Assembly: GCA_009731375.1 (NCBI GenBank)
Contig: BJOX01000003.1
Location: 1,607,160 to 1,671,159 of the forward strand
Length of the DNA stretch: 64,000 bases
Origin: Paulinella micropora
Lineage: Eukaryota > Cercozoa > Imbricatea > Euglyphida
Reading direction: 5' to 3'
The number at the start of each line of letters is the position of its first letter. Position 1 is the first letter of the stretch. Under the pieces are notes generated by a model, which was given only the letters and a program-made list of their open reading frames with translations, was not told where the DNA came from and did no database searches. This document shows, piece by piece, positions 24,471-40,197 of the stretch. A program made the translations under genes and the position numbers.

Positions 24471-25960
24471 AGAAAGAGTACAAAGATAGAAAGAAAGACA
24501 GAAAAAGCGAGGAAAAGAAGATAGAAGAACAAAAACAGTAAAGAAGAAAAACAGGAAAACAAACAAAAGAGAAAAGGAACAAAGAACAAGACAAACAAAA
24601 GAAACAAACAAACAACCAGAACAAAAGAGACAAAAACAAAACTAAAACAAAACAAAAAAGACAACAAAAGAGGAAGCAACAAGTACAAAAAGCAAAACAA
24701 ACAAACAAACAAACACAAGGCCAGACAGTAGCAGGGGAGACGATACTGAACTAGAAGGTAAGAATGGAAAGCGCCAGAGAAGGTAAGACGTAACAAGCAT
24801 GGGCGCAAGTGAGATCAATTGACAGTCAGTGAGACAGCCCTTAAGGAACCTGCAGCACCTAACGCAATTCACTCGCACCCGGATGCTATCGTAGCCAGGA
24901 GGGTGGTGTGCAGAGCGTAGTAAGGCTCGACGTGGCGTAGTCGCGACGCGATTATGCCGAGTGCTGCAATATCCACAAGGACAGGCCTGGCAACCTCACA
25001 GACATGCAGCGTCAAGCAAGTCGAGCCAAACCACTCCGCACCCCACCCCCCTCATAGACCAGAAGAAACTCCACAAGCCACAAGCATAAACATACAGAAG
25101 AGCCATGCCAGACCAGAAAAGCCTGATTTTTTTTTGTACATGTTTAAACCTGCATCCAGCGTAGCTTCCGGCCCCTCATGGTTTAGTTCTGACCCCTGTG
25201 TAATTGGTTTGGGCTACCACATGTGTGACTTTAGTTATGCATAAAAGTGTTACTTGGAGCAATTCCAAACCTTGCATGGTTCTAGCATATAGTACTAGTG
25301 CATGGTTTGGGTCCAACTGCTAAACCTACTTTGCGCCACCCTTGTTCTTATGGTCACTGTTTTTTCTAGGCTTTTCTGCTAGCGTTTACATATAATTTGA
25401 CATGTAAAAACATGCATTTTAGTGGTACTACTGCGCGGCGCGTGACCAATTGCAAGTAGTAGTAGTACTAGTACGTATACTGCGCATGCAGTAGTACTAA
25501 ACTAAAAATAAAAAATCATACAAGACAAAGAGCTATACTAGTTCTTTGTAGTTTGCTACTAGTGCTAGTACTAGTAGTAGTGCTATTGCTAGTATTGCTA
25601 GTACTAGGTATTGGGTCTCGGGCCACCGGTCCCAAGCCAGTTTGAGATTTTGTTCATTTCCCTTTTGCTGTGGCGTAGTGCCGGTTTTTCTGGGCGGCAT
25701 TCCATTCTGTTGACAAGGCGTGGAAGTCTCTTTCTGTTCTTTTGCTTTGAAAATAAACGATGCCTAAAGACAATCGCCAGCGAAAGAACAATGTCTGGGG
25801 ATCTTAATTCCGGGAGAGAGTGTAGCAAGAGGAAATAAATCTAGCAATTGGAAGAGAGTCAAGAGGTATGGTTACGATATGTGTATATGGTCAGAGAGTT
25901 AAGGAGGAAGATCCAAATTAGAATGAAACGTTAACTGTGCCCTTCAGTTAATATTTCAAT
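24471..25960. other. Low-information intergenic segment
   Basis: A-rich sequence to about 24720 is followed by unique sequence without a convincing gene. A cryptic CTAGTA-rich stretch lies at 25430-25610, and the palindrome TTATGCATAA at 25235-25244. Confidence 0.5.
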
Positions 25961-25965
25961 AATTT

Positions 25966-26631
25966 GGTTCTTCTACTTCTTCTACTTCTTCTTCTCCTTC
26001 TTCTTCTCCTTCTTCTTCTTCTTCTTCTTCTTCTTCTTCTTCTTCTTCTTCTTCTTCTTCTTCTTCTTCTTCTTCTTCTTCTTCTTCTTCTTCTTCTTCT
26101 TCTTCTTCTTCTTCTTCTTCTTCTTCTTCTTCTTCTTCTTCTTCTAATGAAATCGAAAGCGAAATTGTACAGGAAGTAAAGTCAGAACTAAGTCACAAAA
26201 GTCAAAGTCAGAACTAAATCATGAGAAGCCAGCTTAACAAAGTATAAAATACTATTAAAAAAAATACAAAAATATGATTGAGGAAAGAGAAGTGGAAAAA
26301 CGAGATCAAACGAAAATATCAGGGAAGAAAAAGAGGAAAAAATAAAAATAAGCTAGATATGAATGGAGACAAATCTTCTTCTTCTTCTTCTTCTTCTTCT
26401 TCTTCTTCTTCTTCTTCTTTGCCTTTGCCTTTGATTTAATGAAGTTACTTTTACAAGTGACCTGGTCATCCATACAAATCGTTAGCCCGAAGGCCATTCT
26501 TCTTCTTCTTCTTCTTCTTCTTCTTCTTCTTCTTCTTCTTCTTCTTCTTCTTCTTCTTCTTCTTCTTCTTCTTCTTCTTCTTCTTCTTCTTCTTCTTCTT
26601 CTCCTCCTCCTCCTCCTCCTCCTCCTCCTCC
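25966..26631. repeat. (TTC)n arrays
   Basis: (TTC)n runs at about 25966-26144, 26374-26418 and 26499-26631, the last ending in (TCC)n. They give long poly-Leu or poly-Lys/Arg/Glu frames that are not genes. Confidence 0.9.
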
Positions 26632-26891
26632 CTGCTAACACTCCTTGTGAAATGTGTAAAACTGGTGAGCATTCTGAATTGCATGTCTTTAATGATTGCG
26701 CTCTTACAAAGCCTATCTTGAAGTCTTTACAATTCAAATATTTTGGCTCTCAATTTTCTCCACATGACTCTATTACTAATAGTCATTGGATGTCTTTATT
26801 AGGCACTTGGTCCTTAAATTCCTCTTATCATATTGATACTATGAGGTTTTTTCTAAAGGATTGTCGTAGTGTCATCAAAGAGCTTTTATGA
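26632..26891 (+). mobile_element. C-terminal end of a non-LTR (LINE) retrotransposon ORF2, truncated
   Basis: After the (TTC)n array a frame to TGA at 26889-26891 contains PCEMCKTGEHSELHVFNDC, which is C-x2-C-x8-H-x4-C. This is the spacing of the zinc knuckle found after the RT domain in LINE ORF2 proteins, and the following ~60 residues are helical and hydrophobic as in that tail. The RT and endonuclease parts are absent upstream, replaced by microsatellite. The 3' trailer runs to (CTA)n near 27165. A 5'-truncated copy is the simplest reading. Confidence 0.5.
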
Positions 26892-27164
26892 GCTCTTGGT
26901 GTTAGGTTGTTTTTAATCTATTTATGTATGCGTAGGCAACTGGAAGAGTGGAAGACAGGAGACGCGATGGGAGTTAGGGGTGTTTGATAGGTGTAGGAGC
27001 CTTTTTCTCTGTTAGCATTTTAGCTTTCCTTCGGACTCTTAGGGATTTGAATTTTCTTTCTGACTTGTTTTTCTGTAGTTGGTGAGTCGTTCCAGTAGTC
27101 CTGCTTCTGGTTTATCTATAGGAATATAGTTTCTGTAAAGGGAACTGCTTTCCTATTAAACTGC

Positions 27165-27228
27165 TACTACTACTACTAGGCGAGGCTCCAGTAGAGGGGT
27201 AGTAGTAGTAGTAGTAGTTAGTAGTAGT

Positions 27229-27307
<79 letters not shown>

Positions 27308-27339
27308 TTTTCCCGTTGGCTGAATAAGAAAAAACAGTG

Positions 27340-27373
<34 letters not shown>

Positions 27374-27399
27374 TACTACTACTACTACTACTACTACTG

Positions 27400-27468
<69 letters not shown>

Positions 27469-27469
27469 T

Positions 27470-27517
<48 letters not shown>

Positions 27518-27567
27518 CTACCTACCTACCTACTACCTATTACTACTAGTAGTAGTAGTAGTAGTAG

Positions 27568-27620
<53 letters not shown>

Positions 27621-27625
27621 GGCTA
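27165..27625. repeat. (CTA)n/(TAG)n arrays of both senses
   Basis: (TAG)n at 27200-27306, (CTA)n at 27339-27533, (TAG)n at 27546-27568 and (CTA)n at 27569-27620 alternate. Flanking 30-bp inverted repeats are listed separately. Confidence 0.9.
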
Positions 27626-27668
27626 GGCTAATAGGCAACTGTTTTTTCTTATTCAGCCAACGGGAAAA
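27308..27668. repeat. 30-bp perfect inverted repeat enclosing (CTA)n
   Basis: 27308-27337 (containing CCCGTTGGCTGAATAAG) is the reverse complement of 27639-27668, enclosing about 300 bp of triplet repeats. It could be the ends of a small foldback element. Confidence 0.8.
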
Positions 27669-27775
27669 GCGATAAAAGTAACCCGATAATGATGCAGAGT
27701 TTGCTATCATAACCGCGTTAAATTTATGTTTTTACTCGAATTACTGCTTCAGCATAAGAGTGGAGGCAGAACGTA

Positions 27776-28204
27776 TTGTATATATATATATATATATAAT
27801 ATATATATATATACATATATTGATATTGATATTGATATTGATATTGATATGATATGATATGATATGATATGATATGATGTGATGCTCAAAAACTATTTAT
27901 TTAACTAGATGGTGACCTGCTTCTCAAATTATTAAAATAAAATAAAATAAAATAAAATAAAATGAAATATAATAATAAGATTATTAAAATTATTAAAATA
28001 ATCTGTTGTGAAATGAAAATAAAAATTCTGGCTTCGTGGAAAAAAAAAAAGAGGAAAAAAAATGATGAGAGAGAAATAGGGGGCAAAATAGGATAAGAGG
28101 ATGGTGTCCCCAACGACACTGAGAAACATTAAATGTGGAGAAACCGTTTAGGATTTCTTTCATTGGGATAGTAGAAAAGATGATGGGAGAGAGAGAGAGA
28201 GAGT

Positions 28205-28246
<42 letters not shown>

Positions 28247-28335
28247 AGTACTACTACTACTACTACTACTACTTACTACTACTACTACTACTCTCTCTCT
28301 CTCTATCTCTCTCTCTCTATATATATATATATATC

Positions 28336-28419
<84 letters not shown>

Positions 28420-28470
28420 CATCTATCTGTCTCTCTCTCTCTATCTATCGATCTATCTATCTCTTTCTTC

Positions 28471-28514
<44 letters not shown>

Positions 28515-28657
28515 CTATCTATCGATCTATCTATCTCTTTCTTTCTCTCTCTCTCTATCTCTCTCTCTCTCTCTCCCTCTCTCCCTCCTCCTCCTCCTCC
28601 TTCTCCTCCTCTTCCTCCTCCTCCTCCTCCTCCTCCGTGCACAATCTGGATGCTTTC

Positions 28658-28702
<45 letters not shown>

Positions 28703-28731
28703 CTAACTTACTTACTTACTTACTTACTTAC

Positions 28732-28774
<43 letters not shown>

Positions 28775-28787
28775 TCTTACTTACATA

Positions 28788-28831
<44 letters not shown>

Positions 28832-28838
28832 TACTTAC

Positions 28839-28879
<41 letters not shown>

Positions 28880-28896
28880 CTACTTTACTTACTTAC

Positions 28897-28946
<50 letters not shown>

Positions 28947-28998
28947 GACTGACTTACTGACTTACTTATCAGGCTCGACTGTGGCTTGAGCTTACTTC

Positions 28999-29040
<42 letters not shown>

Positions 29041-29072
29041 GACTTACTTCTCAGGGTCGACTGTGGCTTGAG

Positions 29073-29128
<56 letters not shown>

Positions 29129-29165
29129 ACTTACTTTACTTACTTACTTACTTACTTACATACTT
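27776..29165. repeat. Mixed simple-repeat block
   Basis: The order is (TA)n at 27776-27815, (GATAT)n to 27880, (AAAAT)n near 27935-27962, (GA)n at 28190-28243, (CTA)n, (TATC)n and (CT)n to 28620, then (ACTT)n at 28660-29165. A CAGG(G/C)(T/C)CGACTGTGGCTTGAG insert occurs at about 28971 and 29053. It leads directly to the prefoldin gene. Confidence 0.85.
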
Positions 29166-29179
29166 ACTTCTCAGGGCCG

Positions 29180-32756
<3,577 letters not shown>

Positions 32757-33099
32757 CTGACACAATCCACAACCGCTAACCGACAGCACAATAGCTTTTT
32801 CTCGCGCTGCACAGGCGCTGCAGCAGCCACAGGAAGCGCGCGACCACTAACCGACACAACGCACAACCGCTAACCGACAGCACAATAGCTTTTTCTTGCG
32901 CTGCAGCAGCCACAGGAAGCGCGACCACTAACTGGCACAATGCACAACCGCCAACCGAAAGCACAATGGCTTTTTCATGCGCTGCAGCAGCCAAACGAAG
33001 CGCGCGACCAGTAACTGACAGCACAATTCACAATCGCTAACCGACCACAATTACGCTTCGTACTCTGCAGTAGCTACAGTTCCAACCTCTAACTGTCTT

Positions 33100-33235
33100 C
33101 CTTCTCCTCTTCCTCCTTCTCCTCCTTCTCCTTCTCCTCCTTCTCCTTCTTCTCCTCCTTATCCTCCTCCTCCTCCTCCTTCTCCTCTCCTTTTTCTTCC
33201 TCCTTGGCTTCCACGTACATACATGCATACATACA

Positions 33236-33268
<33 letters not shown>

Positions 33269-33292
33269 GCATACATACATACAATAAATACA

Positions 33293-33324
<32 letters not shown>

Positions 33325-33525
33325 CATACATACATACATACATACATGCATATACACACATACACACATACATGCATACATACATACATACAATACATAC
33401 ATACATATATACATACGTACGTATAACCCACAATACATACACTGCATGCAGACATGCGTACGTACATACATACATACATACATACATGCATACATACATA
33501 CATACATGCATACATACGTAATACA
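33100..33525. repeat. (CTCCTT)n then (ACAT)n arrays
   Basis: CTC-rich sequence at 33100-33205 is followed by (ACAT)n to about 33525. The next kilobase (33526-34530) is AT-rich and I see no gene in it. Confidence 0.85.
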
Positions 33526-34536
33526 ATTTTACATACAGGCCGACATTACTGAATAATTGTAGACGCAGACATGCAAGATTACGTTAGTACCTCAGGTATA
33601 AATATATTATATATATAAGCGTTAATACTTCGTGAACACTAGGGCTAAATCATTAGTTGTATTTAAATTACGGGAACATTTCCCTAAAGTTTGCGACTCG
33701 GAATGTGATTAGTATACCAGTGGGAGTTTCAAGTGGCTTAAGAGATATTGATTCCAGTTTAAGGACCTGGTTCCGTGATTGTTTGAAATAAATTAAAGTT
33801 CAAGTATTAATAAAATTATGCTTTGGTATTAACTTATGATATTAATAAAATGACTGAAGTTTTGAAGTTTTTTTTCTTCAAGTCTCCACAAACTTAGAAC
33901 TTTAATATTATTAATATATATAATAACTATTTACGATTCTGAAGATCGTGCAATCATATTTATTTTGTGAAGCACTTCTCAGCTGGATATTGTGTGTCCC
34001 TGTCATGCTCTCTGCGTTCGCTTGTAGTCTTGAAGGCTTGACAGGATAAGTAGCAAGATTCAGTGCAAGATAAATTATATATTTGAAATATATTAATTCC
34101 ATTTGAAAAATAAAAGATTATATTTACTTGAAGTCAGAAATACAAAAATTTTCAAAAAAAATTAAATTCATAACAGTTACAACGGTTTTTTAATCGTTTT
34201 GTACTTGCTATGTAGGATTTTTGTTCTGCTCTTGTACGTTTTTCCTTGAATATATTAATATCTACATAATATGCTAAGTTTTTTCTAATCAGAATAATTA
34301 ATTCTATCATAATATTGAAAAAAATTAAAAAAATTATCACCGTTATAACAGTTACACATGAACTTGTGTGTTTTTTTGCATGTACGTGATATTTTACTTT
34401 TTTTTCTTGTTGTTTCCGAACTTTTATATCATTTTTGATATTAAAATTAATGTAATTTATTATTTTACTTAATTTAAAATTAAATTTAAATTTTAAATTT
34501 GAATAAAATTTTTAAATTATAGCGACTTTAATAATA

Positions 34537-36997
34537 TTAACGACGAATATTTCGACGATACTGTCGCTGCCTGCCCCTTTGAGCTCGACGTTGAGGCGGC
34601 AGCGGCCGAGGTGCAACTGGAGGAAGTCCTAGCTCTTGAGGCCACCAAAACCCTTGACTGCCAGCAAGTGTATTCAAAACAGTTCTGTCTTTTGCCTCTG
34701 TGGTAAAACGCCATTGAACCTCGTTCGCATTTTGAAATGTCTTGATTTTCAATAGGCCAGGTGTGGTTGTGGCCTCGAAATGGTGATACCAACCGAGATC
34801 ATCAATATCATTCACTGGGTGCTTGTATTTCTCATCTTGGTTGAGATCATTTTGGAAAAACATTGGGTCAGAATCAGAAAGTTTGTTTTGATCAGCCAAA
34901 AAAGGTCACGAGACGTTTCCCAAATCAATTCGTTGTGGATGGCCATATAGGCCACCATTTGTGCAATTTTCCCCGCATGTGAATCAGCAATTCCTTTGCC
35001 GTGATGCGATGGCCAGAAATGCCACGAAAAATGTTGCAGCCATGGATGTTTATATCTTACGAGGCTAGCCTCGGCAAGTGAATGTCTTTGTTTAAAATGT
35101 TTTCTGCCACCGTCTGACCATTGGAGGACTTTGTTTTTGCTGGGCATTTTGTGGATCACACGATGCAGAATATCGTATTGCCACTGGCGATAAAAAAAGA
35201 AATTATTATTTGCTTTTTTGTCACCGGGACGAGGAAGGGTGTCGACATATTTCCTTTTGATACCCCCCCCCCCCCNNNNNNNNNNTCCATCTCCCATCAG
35301 CAAAACTGCTATGCAATCATGAACATCCGCCGTCTTACCACCCCCCACGCTCATTCGCGAAAAATCAACCACCATCAACATATATGAAAGATCGTCCTTC
35401 ACTAATTCCAAATGGTCGTCAAAAACTTTCATATCTGCCTTCCCGTTGAAATGATGTTCGGTTTTTTTAAGTTTCTCTTTCTTTCTCTTTCATCTCCTTC
35501 GCTTCCTCTCTCGTCAGCTCTCTCACACCATCAATTTTCTGCAGTTCAACCAGTCTTCAGATATTTGATTATATTGTCTGCAGTAAGGGCATTTGCCCCA
35601 GACCTTGTTATGTCTTCCCTCTACCCAAAACTGACAGTGCAGGCGTGTCCAAAGCTGGCGAGGAGGGGGGACCACATGTCGCTTCATGTCACTCCACAGA
35701 CGAATCAAAAATTGTCCTACTTGACGGGTCCAGAATGTTCGAAGCTCAGCTAAAGGCTTTCCTCGTTGACCGAGACCAAACAGGGATCCTAGCGCAAAAT
35801 TTCCAAAAGAGTTCAACATAATTTTGATTAAAACAAATCTTTGAACTTTTGAAGGAACTCTAAAAAATGAGCTACAATTTCATGTCATGTTTACAAACAA
35901 CAGGAATAATGAAAAGAAACTCGACATGATATTGTAGCTAAAATGTTGTGGAAGGCCCCCTGGCCTTCCACTGGTGTGGTAAGGGTACCGATATCCGTGC
36001 TTGCAAAGGCAAACGTAAAGAGGCACCCAACGACCGGGATCGAACTCGACCTGGGGAGCGCGTTCACAACCACAATCGCGATCTGGACTTAACGGAGCTC
36101 TTTTGCGCAAGAAGGACCCCCAAATCAACTGAAACTCAAACAGTTGTGCCCGCAATTCGACATCCTCTCTGAGTAGATGCAAGTTTTTGCTGAGGCGATT
36201 GGGCTGCTCCTCAAGACTGGCGCTGATTTCGAAACTCTGCACTCGCGGAGGGGGCTTTTGTTTGCCTGTAAATGCGATCCCCGACGTAACACAAGAATGG
36301 GCCCTGCTACTCGTGGATTCCACATGATAGGTGGGCGGGATACAACGCTCACACTTCCACACGCCCGCCTCCCCCGCCTCCCATGCAACTGCTAGTTGGG
36401 CCTGTTTCCGTCTCAACTTCTGTTTGGGTTGGTGTATGTATAGTTCCCCCTTCTGCACTGCAGCCGAAATTGCCTGTTAAATCAACAAAAACAAACATAT
36501 GTGACGAACGAGAGAGAGAGATATTGTCATGTAAATAAACAATGTGACACTATCAAATCTCATAGATACAAAAAAAGAAAAAGAAAAAAAAAGAAAAAGC
36601 AAAAGAAAGAAAAAAGAAAGAAAAAGAAAGAAAAAAAAAAGAAAAAGAAAAAAACAAAAAAAAGAAAAAGAAAGAAGAGAGAGACCGGCAGCACCTGCTT
36701 CCAATATACGCATACAGGGAAGCTCGAGAAGTCGTCGTAAACCTTACTCTCAGTTACATACTCAACAAACTGCCTACCACTGCGAAGGTGACGATCGTGG
36801 GATGGGTGAAACTTAGATAAATAAAATCTACCCCATACGTATCCATCCCTACACAGGATCGTAATCAGCAGGTGTGGTAGCGAAAGAAAGACCAACAAAG
36901 GCACGCAAAGCAGCTAAATTTGGTAGGCCAAGCCAAGAGGAAGATATGTCAGAGAGAACAAGACATTCCTGCACCTCACCAAGTAAAGAACGTACAT

Positions 36998-37032
<35 letters not shown>

Positions 37033-37569
37033 CGGGGGGGGGGGGGGGGGGGCCCCNNNNNNNNNNACTTTGCTAGCTCAATCAAAGGTGCTTCCTCTTG
37101 GGAATGATGGAGAAGCTTTTGGCCCTGTGCCCCCAAAGACTTCAAGATAGAATCCAGAGCTGACTCTCTTTTGATAGATGGATTTGGGGGGCCACGAACT
37201 TGGGATTTTTTTTCTTCCTCCAAAACCACACCATTTACCTCATCTGCCATGCATTCTGAAATCACCAAACATCTATTTCTATTGTTGTGCAACCGAGGAC
37301 TGTCAGAAACAGATGGAGGGGAGGAGGAGGGGAGCGAAGAAGAAGAGGAGCAAGAAGTGTCCAAGGAAGGGTTTTGTCGAGAGAGACCGAGCATCACTCT
37401 GGCCTGCACATTCAAGCAACACAGAAAAATAAGCAATCAAATAAAATAAAAAAGTTGCAGGCATAGAATGAAACAAACACAACATACCTTGGCTTTGTAT
37501 CTTTGCTGGTCTGCAAGCACGTCACGCAAAGGCCTTTTTTTTGCTTTGCAGCATGTTGGCCTGAAGCAA
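34537..37569 (-). CDS. Transposase-like multi-exon gene (SDGG / HGKG motif protein), incomplete
   Basis: Several minus-strand open exons are visible: about 37495-37569; 37068-37412 after a TGAATGTGCAG acceptor (Ser-rich; contains KRESALDSILKSLG); about 35530-35819 (contains FGLGQRGKPLAELRTFW and KCPYCRQYNQ); 34900-35432; and 34537-34890 ending in a basic tail with TAA. The 34900-35432 exon has VVDFSRMS, VLQWSDGGRKHFKQRHS and FSWHFWPSHHGKGIADSHAG. An ordered DFS, SDG-x2-HFK and W-x-F-x2-SHHGKG-x2-D set is seen in repeated transposase-like proteins of many eukaryotes; I recall the pattern but cannot name the family. Two 10-N joins interrupt the gene. The frame changes between the last two exons, so splicing or a lesion is unresolved. 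It is divergent from the 37970 gene. Confidence 0.5.
35276..35285. other. Assembly join (10 N) after poly-C
   Basis: The gap follows 13 C and falls within a coding exon, so the reading frame across it is uncertain. Confidence 0.99.
35990..36095 (-). repeat. Possible tRNA-derived SINE fragment
   Basis: On the minus strand GGTCGAGTTCGATCCCGGTC resembles a pol III B box (GGTTCGANTCC), followed by GTTGGGTGCC like an acceptor end. The A-box side is not recognisable. A perfect GGAAGGCC/GGCCTTCC hairpin lies at about 35951-35970. Weak call. Confidence 0.25.
36568..36682. repeat. A-rich (GAAAAA)n tract
   Basis: Poly-purine sequence gives Lys-rich or Phe-rich frames. Not coding. Confidence 0.8.
37057..37066. 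other. Assembly join (10 N) after poly-G
   Basis: The gap is preceded by about 60 bases of nearly pure G, likely a low-quality contig end. Confidence 0.99.
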
Positions 37570-37969
37570 AGAAACAACACAAAAAACCGCAAAAAAGGAG
37601 ACTGGAAAGAAGACACGAAAAGAACATAACGCAAATCTACAAGAAGTATGCAGAGCAAAAGGAACAAGACAAGCAAGACAACAACCATACTCGACAAGAC
37701 TTTGGCGTCGGTGTGGTTTTTGCCGTTTGTCTTTGGCGCCGTGGGGTTTTTGTCAACGCCTGCCAAAATTTGGACCATTCGTCCGGACCATCAAAAATTC
37801 ACCGAAAATTTCGGAACGTTTCGAAAAAATAAACGTTACTGCCAATAATTCTGAAACTTCAGGCCAACTTCAGCCCAACTTTTCTTGTTTTGTTTTTTAG
37901 GGCGGGTGTGGTGTTGTTTTTGTTAGAGTTCTTGAGTTGAGTTGAGAGAAAGAAGCGCAAGCGCCCAGT

Positions 37970-40197
37970 ATGGCCGAAGGTGCACCGAGTTCGTCTTCGA
38001 GCAGTGTAGCATCTGCATCTACAGGTTCATCCCAATCTTCGGTTGCATCTTTTTTTTTTCGAGGAAATTACTTGAAAATTTGCTTGTTTTTTGTTTGTGT
38101 GTATGGCATCGCAAAACCACCAGCGGAGGAGAGCTGCCGTAATGTCGACACAACAAGCCATCCAATCAACGATGCGTTCGCCAATCGCAATGCGCAAGGG
38201 GAAGGCAGCAATGCTGGGGAAGTGTTGCTTCTACAAAACGCCAACTACCCTACCGATTTGAAGGTGACGGTGGGCAGGGATGCTCCACGGTTGAAGGCGC
38301 TGGCCAATTTGCATGGACTGGACCAAGGATTGATGTCTTTGTCTGCTGGCCCTTCGTTTTCAGCAGGAACTTGCGTGAAGGTCCTCTTTGTTGCATTGGC
38401 ATGGTTCCTGTTCATTTGTTTTCGCTATCCTTTTTTGTGGAAGGTGGAGTTTGCTCATCCATCGTCCACCGCTCTTTTTCGCCCTGGCCACGGAGACGAC
38501 ACAGAGGGTAGTAGAAAGTGGTGTGTTTCAGTGAGGAGGGGGCCGAAATAGTGGAAGGCACGCACGACACGGATCGTACGATGTGGTTGCCGTCAGTCAC
38601 CTTGAATGGAACCAAAATTGGGGTTGAAGATTGGATATATTTTCTTCGCGCCACTTCCAAGGCTGCTTCTGTTTCTCTTATGCTGGAAGATGCAAAGACT
38701 ACTGTTTCGCTGGCTAATGTTCTACGTATCATCAAAAGGGTGTTCGGTAAGCGTTTCTATGTTCGCTTTGTTTTCTGCTACAAGAACAAAAACAATGTGG
38801 TAAGGATTCTTCCATGAATCAAATCAGGGGTGGAGCGGAGTTGTTCCCCAGCCTTTTCAGGAATTATTGAACCTCGATCCACAGGCTGTCTTCCCATTCA
38901 CCACCAAGGACAAGAGTCTCGAAGAGGAATTGGTCAAGAGCATTGCAAGGCGTCTGCAGTGGAGCGATCGGCAGGCAGGCAAATCGAAGTCAGGGCCATC
39001 CTCGCTTTCAAATACTGAGTCGGAGTGTGAGCCAGTTCAAAGCTCATACAAGCAGGCAAGTCAGCTCATACAGGTCAAAGTTGAACTTGTTGCGCTACAA
39101 GCCAAGCTTGAGAAAGCCGAGGCTGCATGTCGGGAGGCAGCTGCAGCGGATAAACTTCGAGCCGCAGAGGCGGGCGACAACGAGGCAAAAAAAATTGTCG
39201 ACTCTCTCCTACTGGTTGATCAGGAAAGGAAAGCCAAACTTACTGCCGAAGCTGAGTTGGCAAATGTGAAGGCACTGGTTGATCAGGAAAGGAAAGCCAA
39301 ACTTACTGCCCAAGCTGAGTTGGCAAATGTGAAGGCACTGGTTGATCAGGAAATGAAAGCCAAACTTACTGCCCAAGCTGAGTTGGCAAATGTGAAGTCT
39401 CAGCTGTCCAAAATGGAGTCCGACCAGTCCAAGCTGCGCGGGGAGGAACAAAAACGAGTGGCCTTGAAAGCTGAGATCGAACAGCTGACCAGCGACTACG
39501 ATGAGATGGTGGAGCAGTCCAATAAGTTGAGCGGGTCTATGTTTTTGCTTGCGATCACATCTATTTTTTTTTTTTTTTTTTTTTTGTGTGTTTTTTTTTT
39601 CAGTCCAACCAGCGCAACAAAACAACCAATACTGAGCTCAGAAAGGTTTTTCCTTTTTCTTCTTCATACTGCCGTTCACAATGTAATGTTTCTGCAGGAA
39701 CTCACTCAGCTGAAGGAGGTAGCGCAGTTGAAGAATGCCCCTGGACCGGATCAGGTGGAGGCCTTGGAATCAGAAGGCACTATTAAGGAGCTTACCGACG
39801 CTCTTGAATTCTCCAAACATACTTCTGGGGAGTACACAAAGGCACTTAAGAATGCCAAGTCAGAGCTTGAGAGCATGAAGACCCAGAGGGATATCCTTCA
39901 ATTGCGGCCTGGTAATCATATTATCTATCTGTGTTTGATCTCATGGATTCTTTTGTTTCTGCAGCATCGAGCTATGGTCTGCATGTGCATCGTGCACCGT
40001 CGGCTTCGTCCGAATCGTCTGCCCCCACTCGTGCCATCAGAAGCGCTCGCGACATCAGCATTCGAAATCACACTCACACAGCAGCAAGAAAGAAAGAGAA
40101 GAGCATTGCTGCTCTGGCTCGGATAGTGATAGCGGAAAGATTGACAGTCCTTGCCGCAAGCACCGCCGTAAATGATTACGACGATATGATTTTGTAA
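37970..40197 (+). CDS. Coiled-coil protein, multi-exon, function unknown
   Basis: A first exon opens ATGGCCGAAGG at 37970 with a Ser-rich stretch. Probable later exons are about 38120-38390, 38532-38746 (donor GTAAGC; contains TVSLANVLRIIKRVF), 38861-39535, a short one near 39602-39645, 39700-39911 and 39965-40197 ending TAA. The last junction is exact: donor GTAATC at 39912, acceptor TTTCTGCAG at 39962-39964, intron 53 bp. The central part is a long heptad-like coil (VKVELVALQAKLEKAEAAC) with three 21-aa repeats, and the C-terminus is basic. Rod-like scaffold or nuclear proteins look like this, but I recognise no family. Some exon phases do not join cleanly, so at least one boundary is wrong. 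Confidence 0.6.
39212..39400 (+). repeat. Three in-frame 63-bp repeats
   Basis: A 63-bp unit starting CTGGTTGATCAGGAAAGG begins at 39212, 39275 and 39338. It encodes LVDQERKAKLTAEAELANVK plus Ala, so the coiled coil has grown in steps of 21 residues, three heptads. Confidence 0.9.

Noticed and set aside
25964-26737. Poly-Leu and poly-Arg/Lys 'proteins'
   Set aside because: Translation of (TTC)n arrays. Only the segment after 26632 shows non-repeat protein character.
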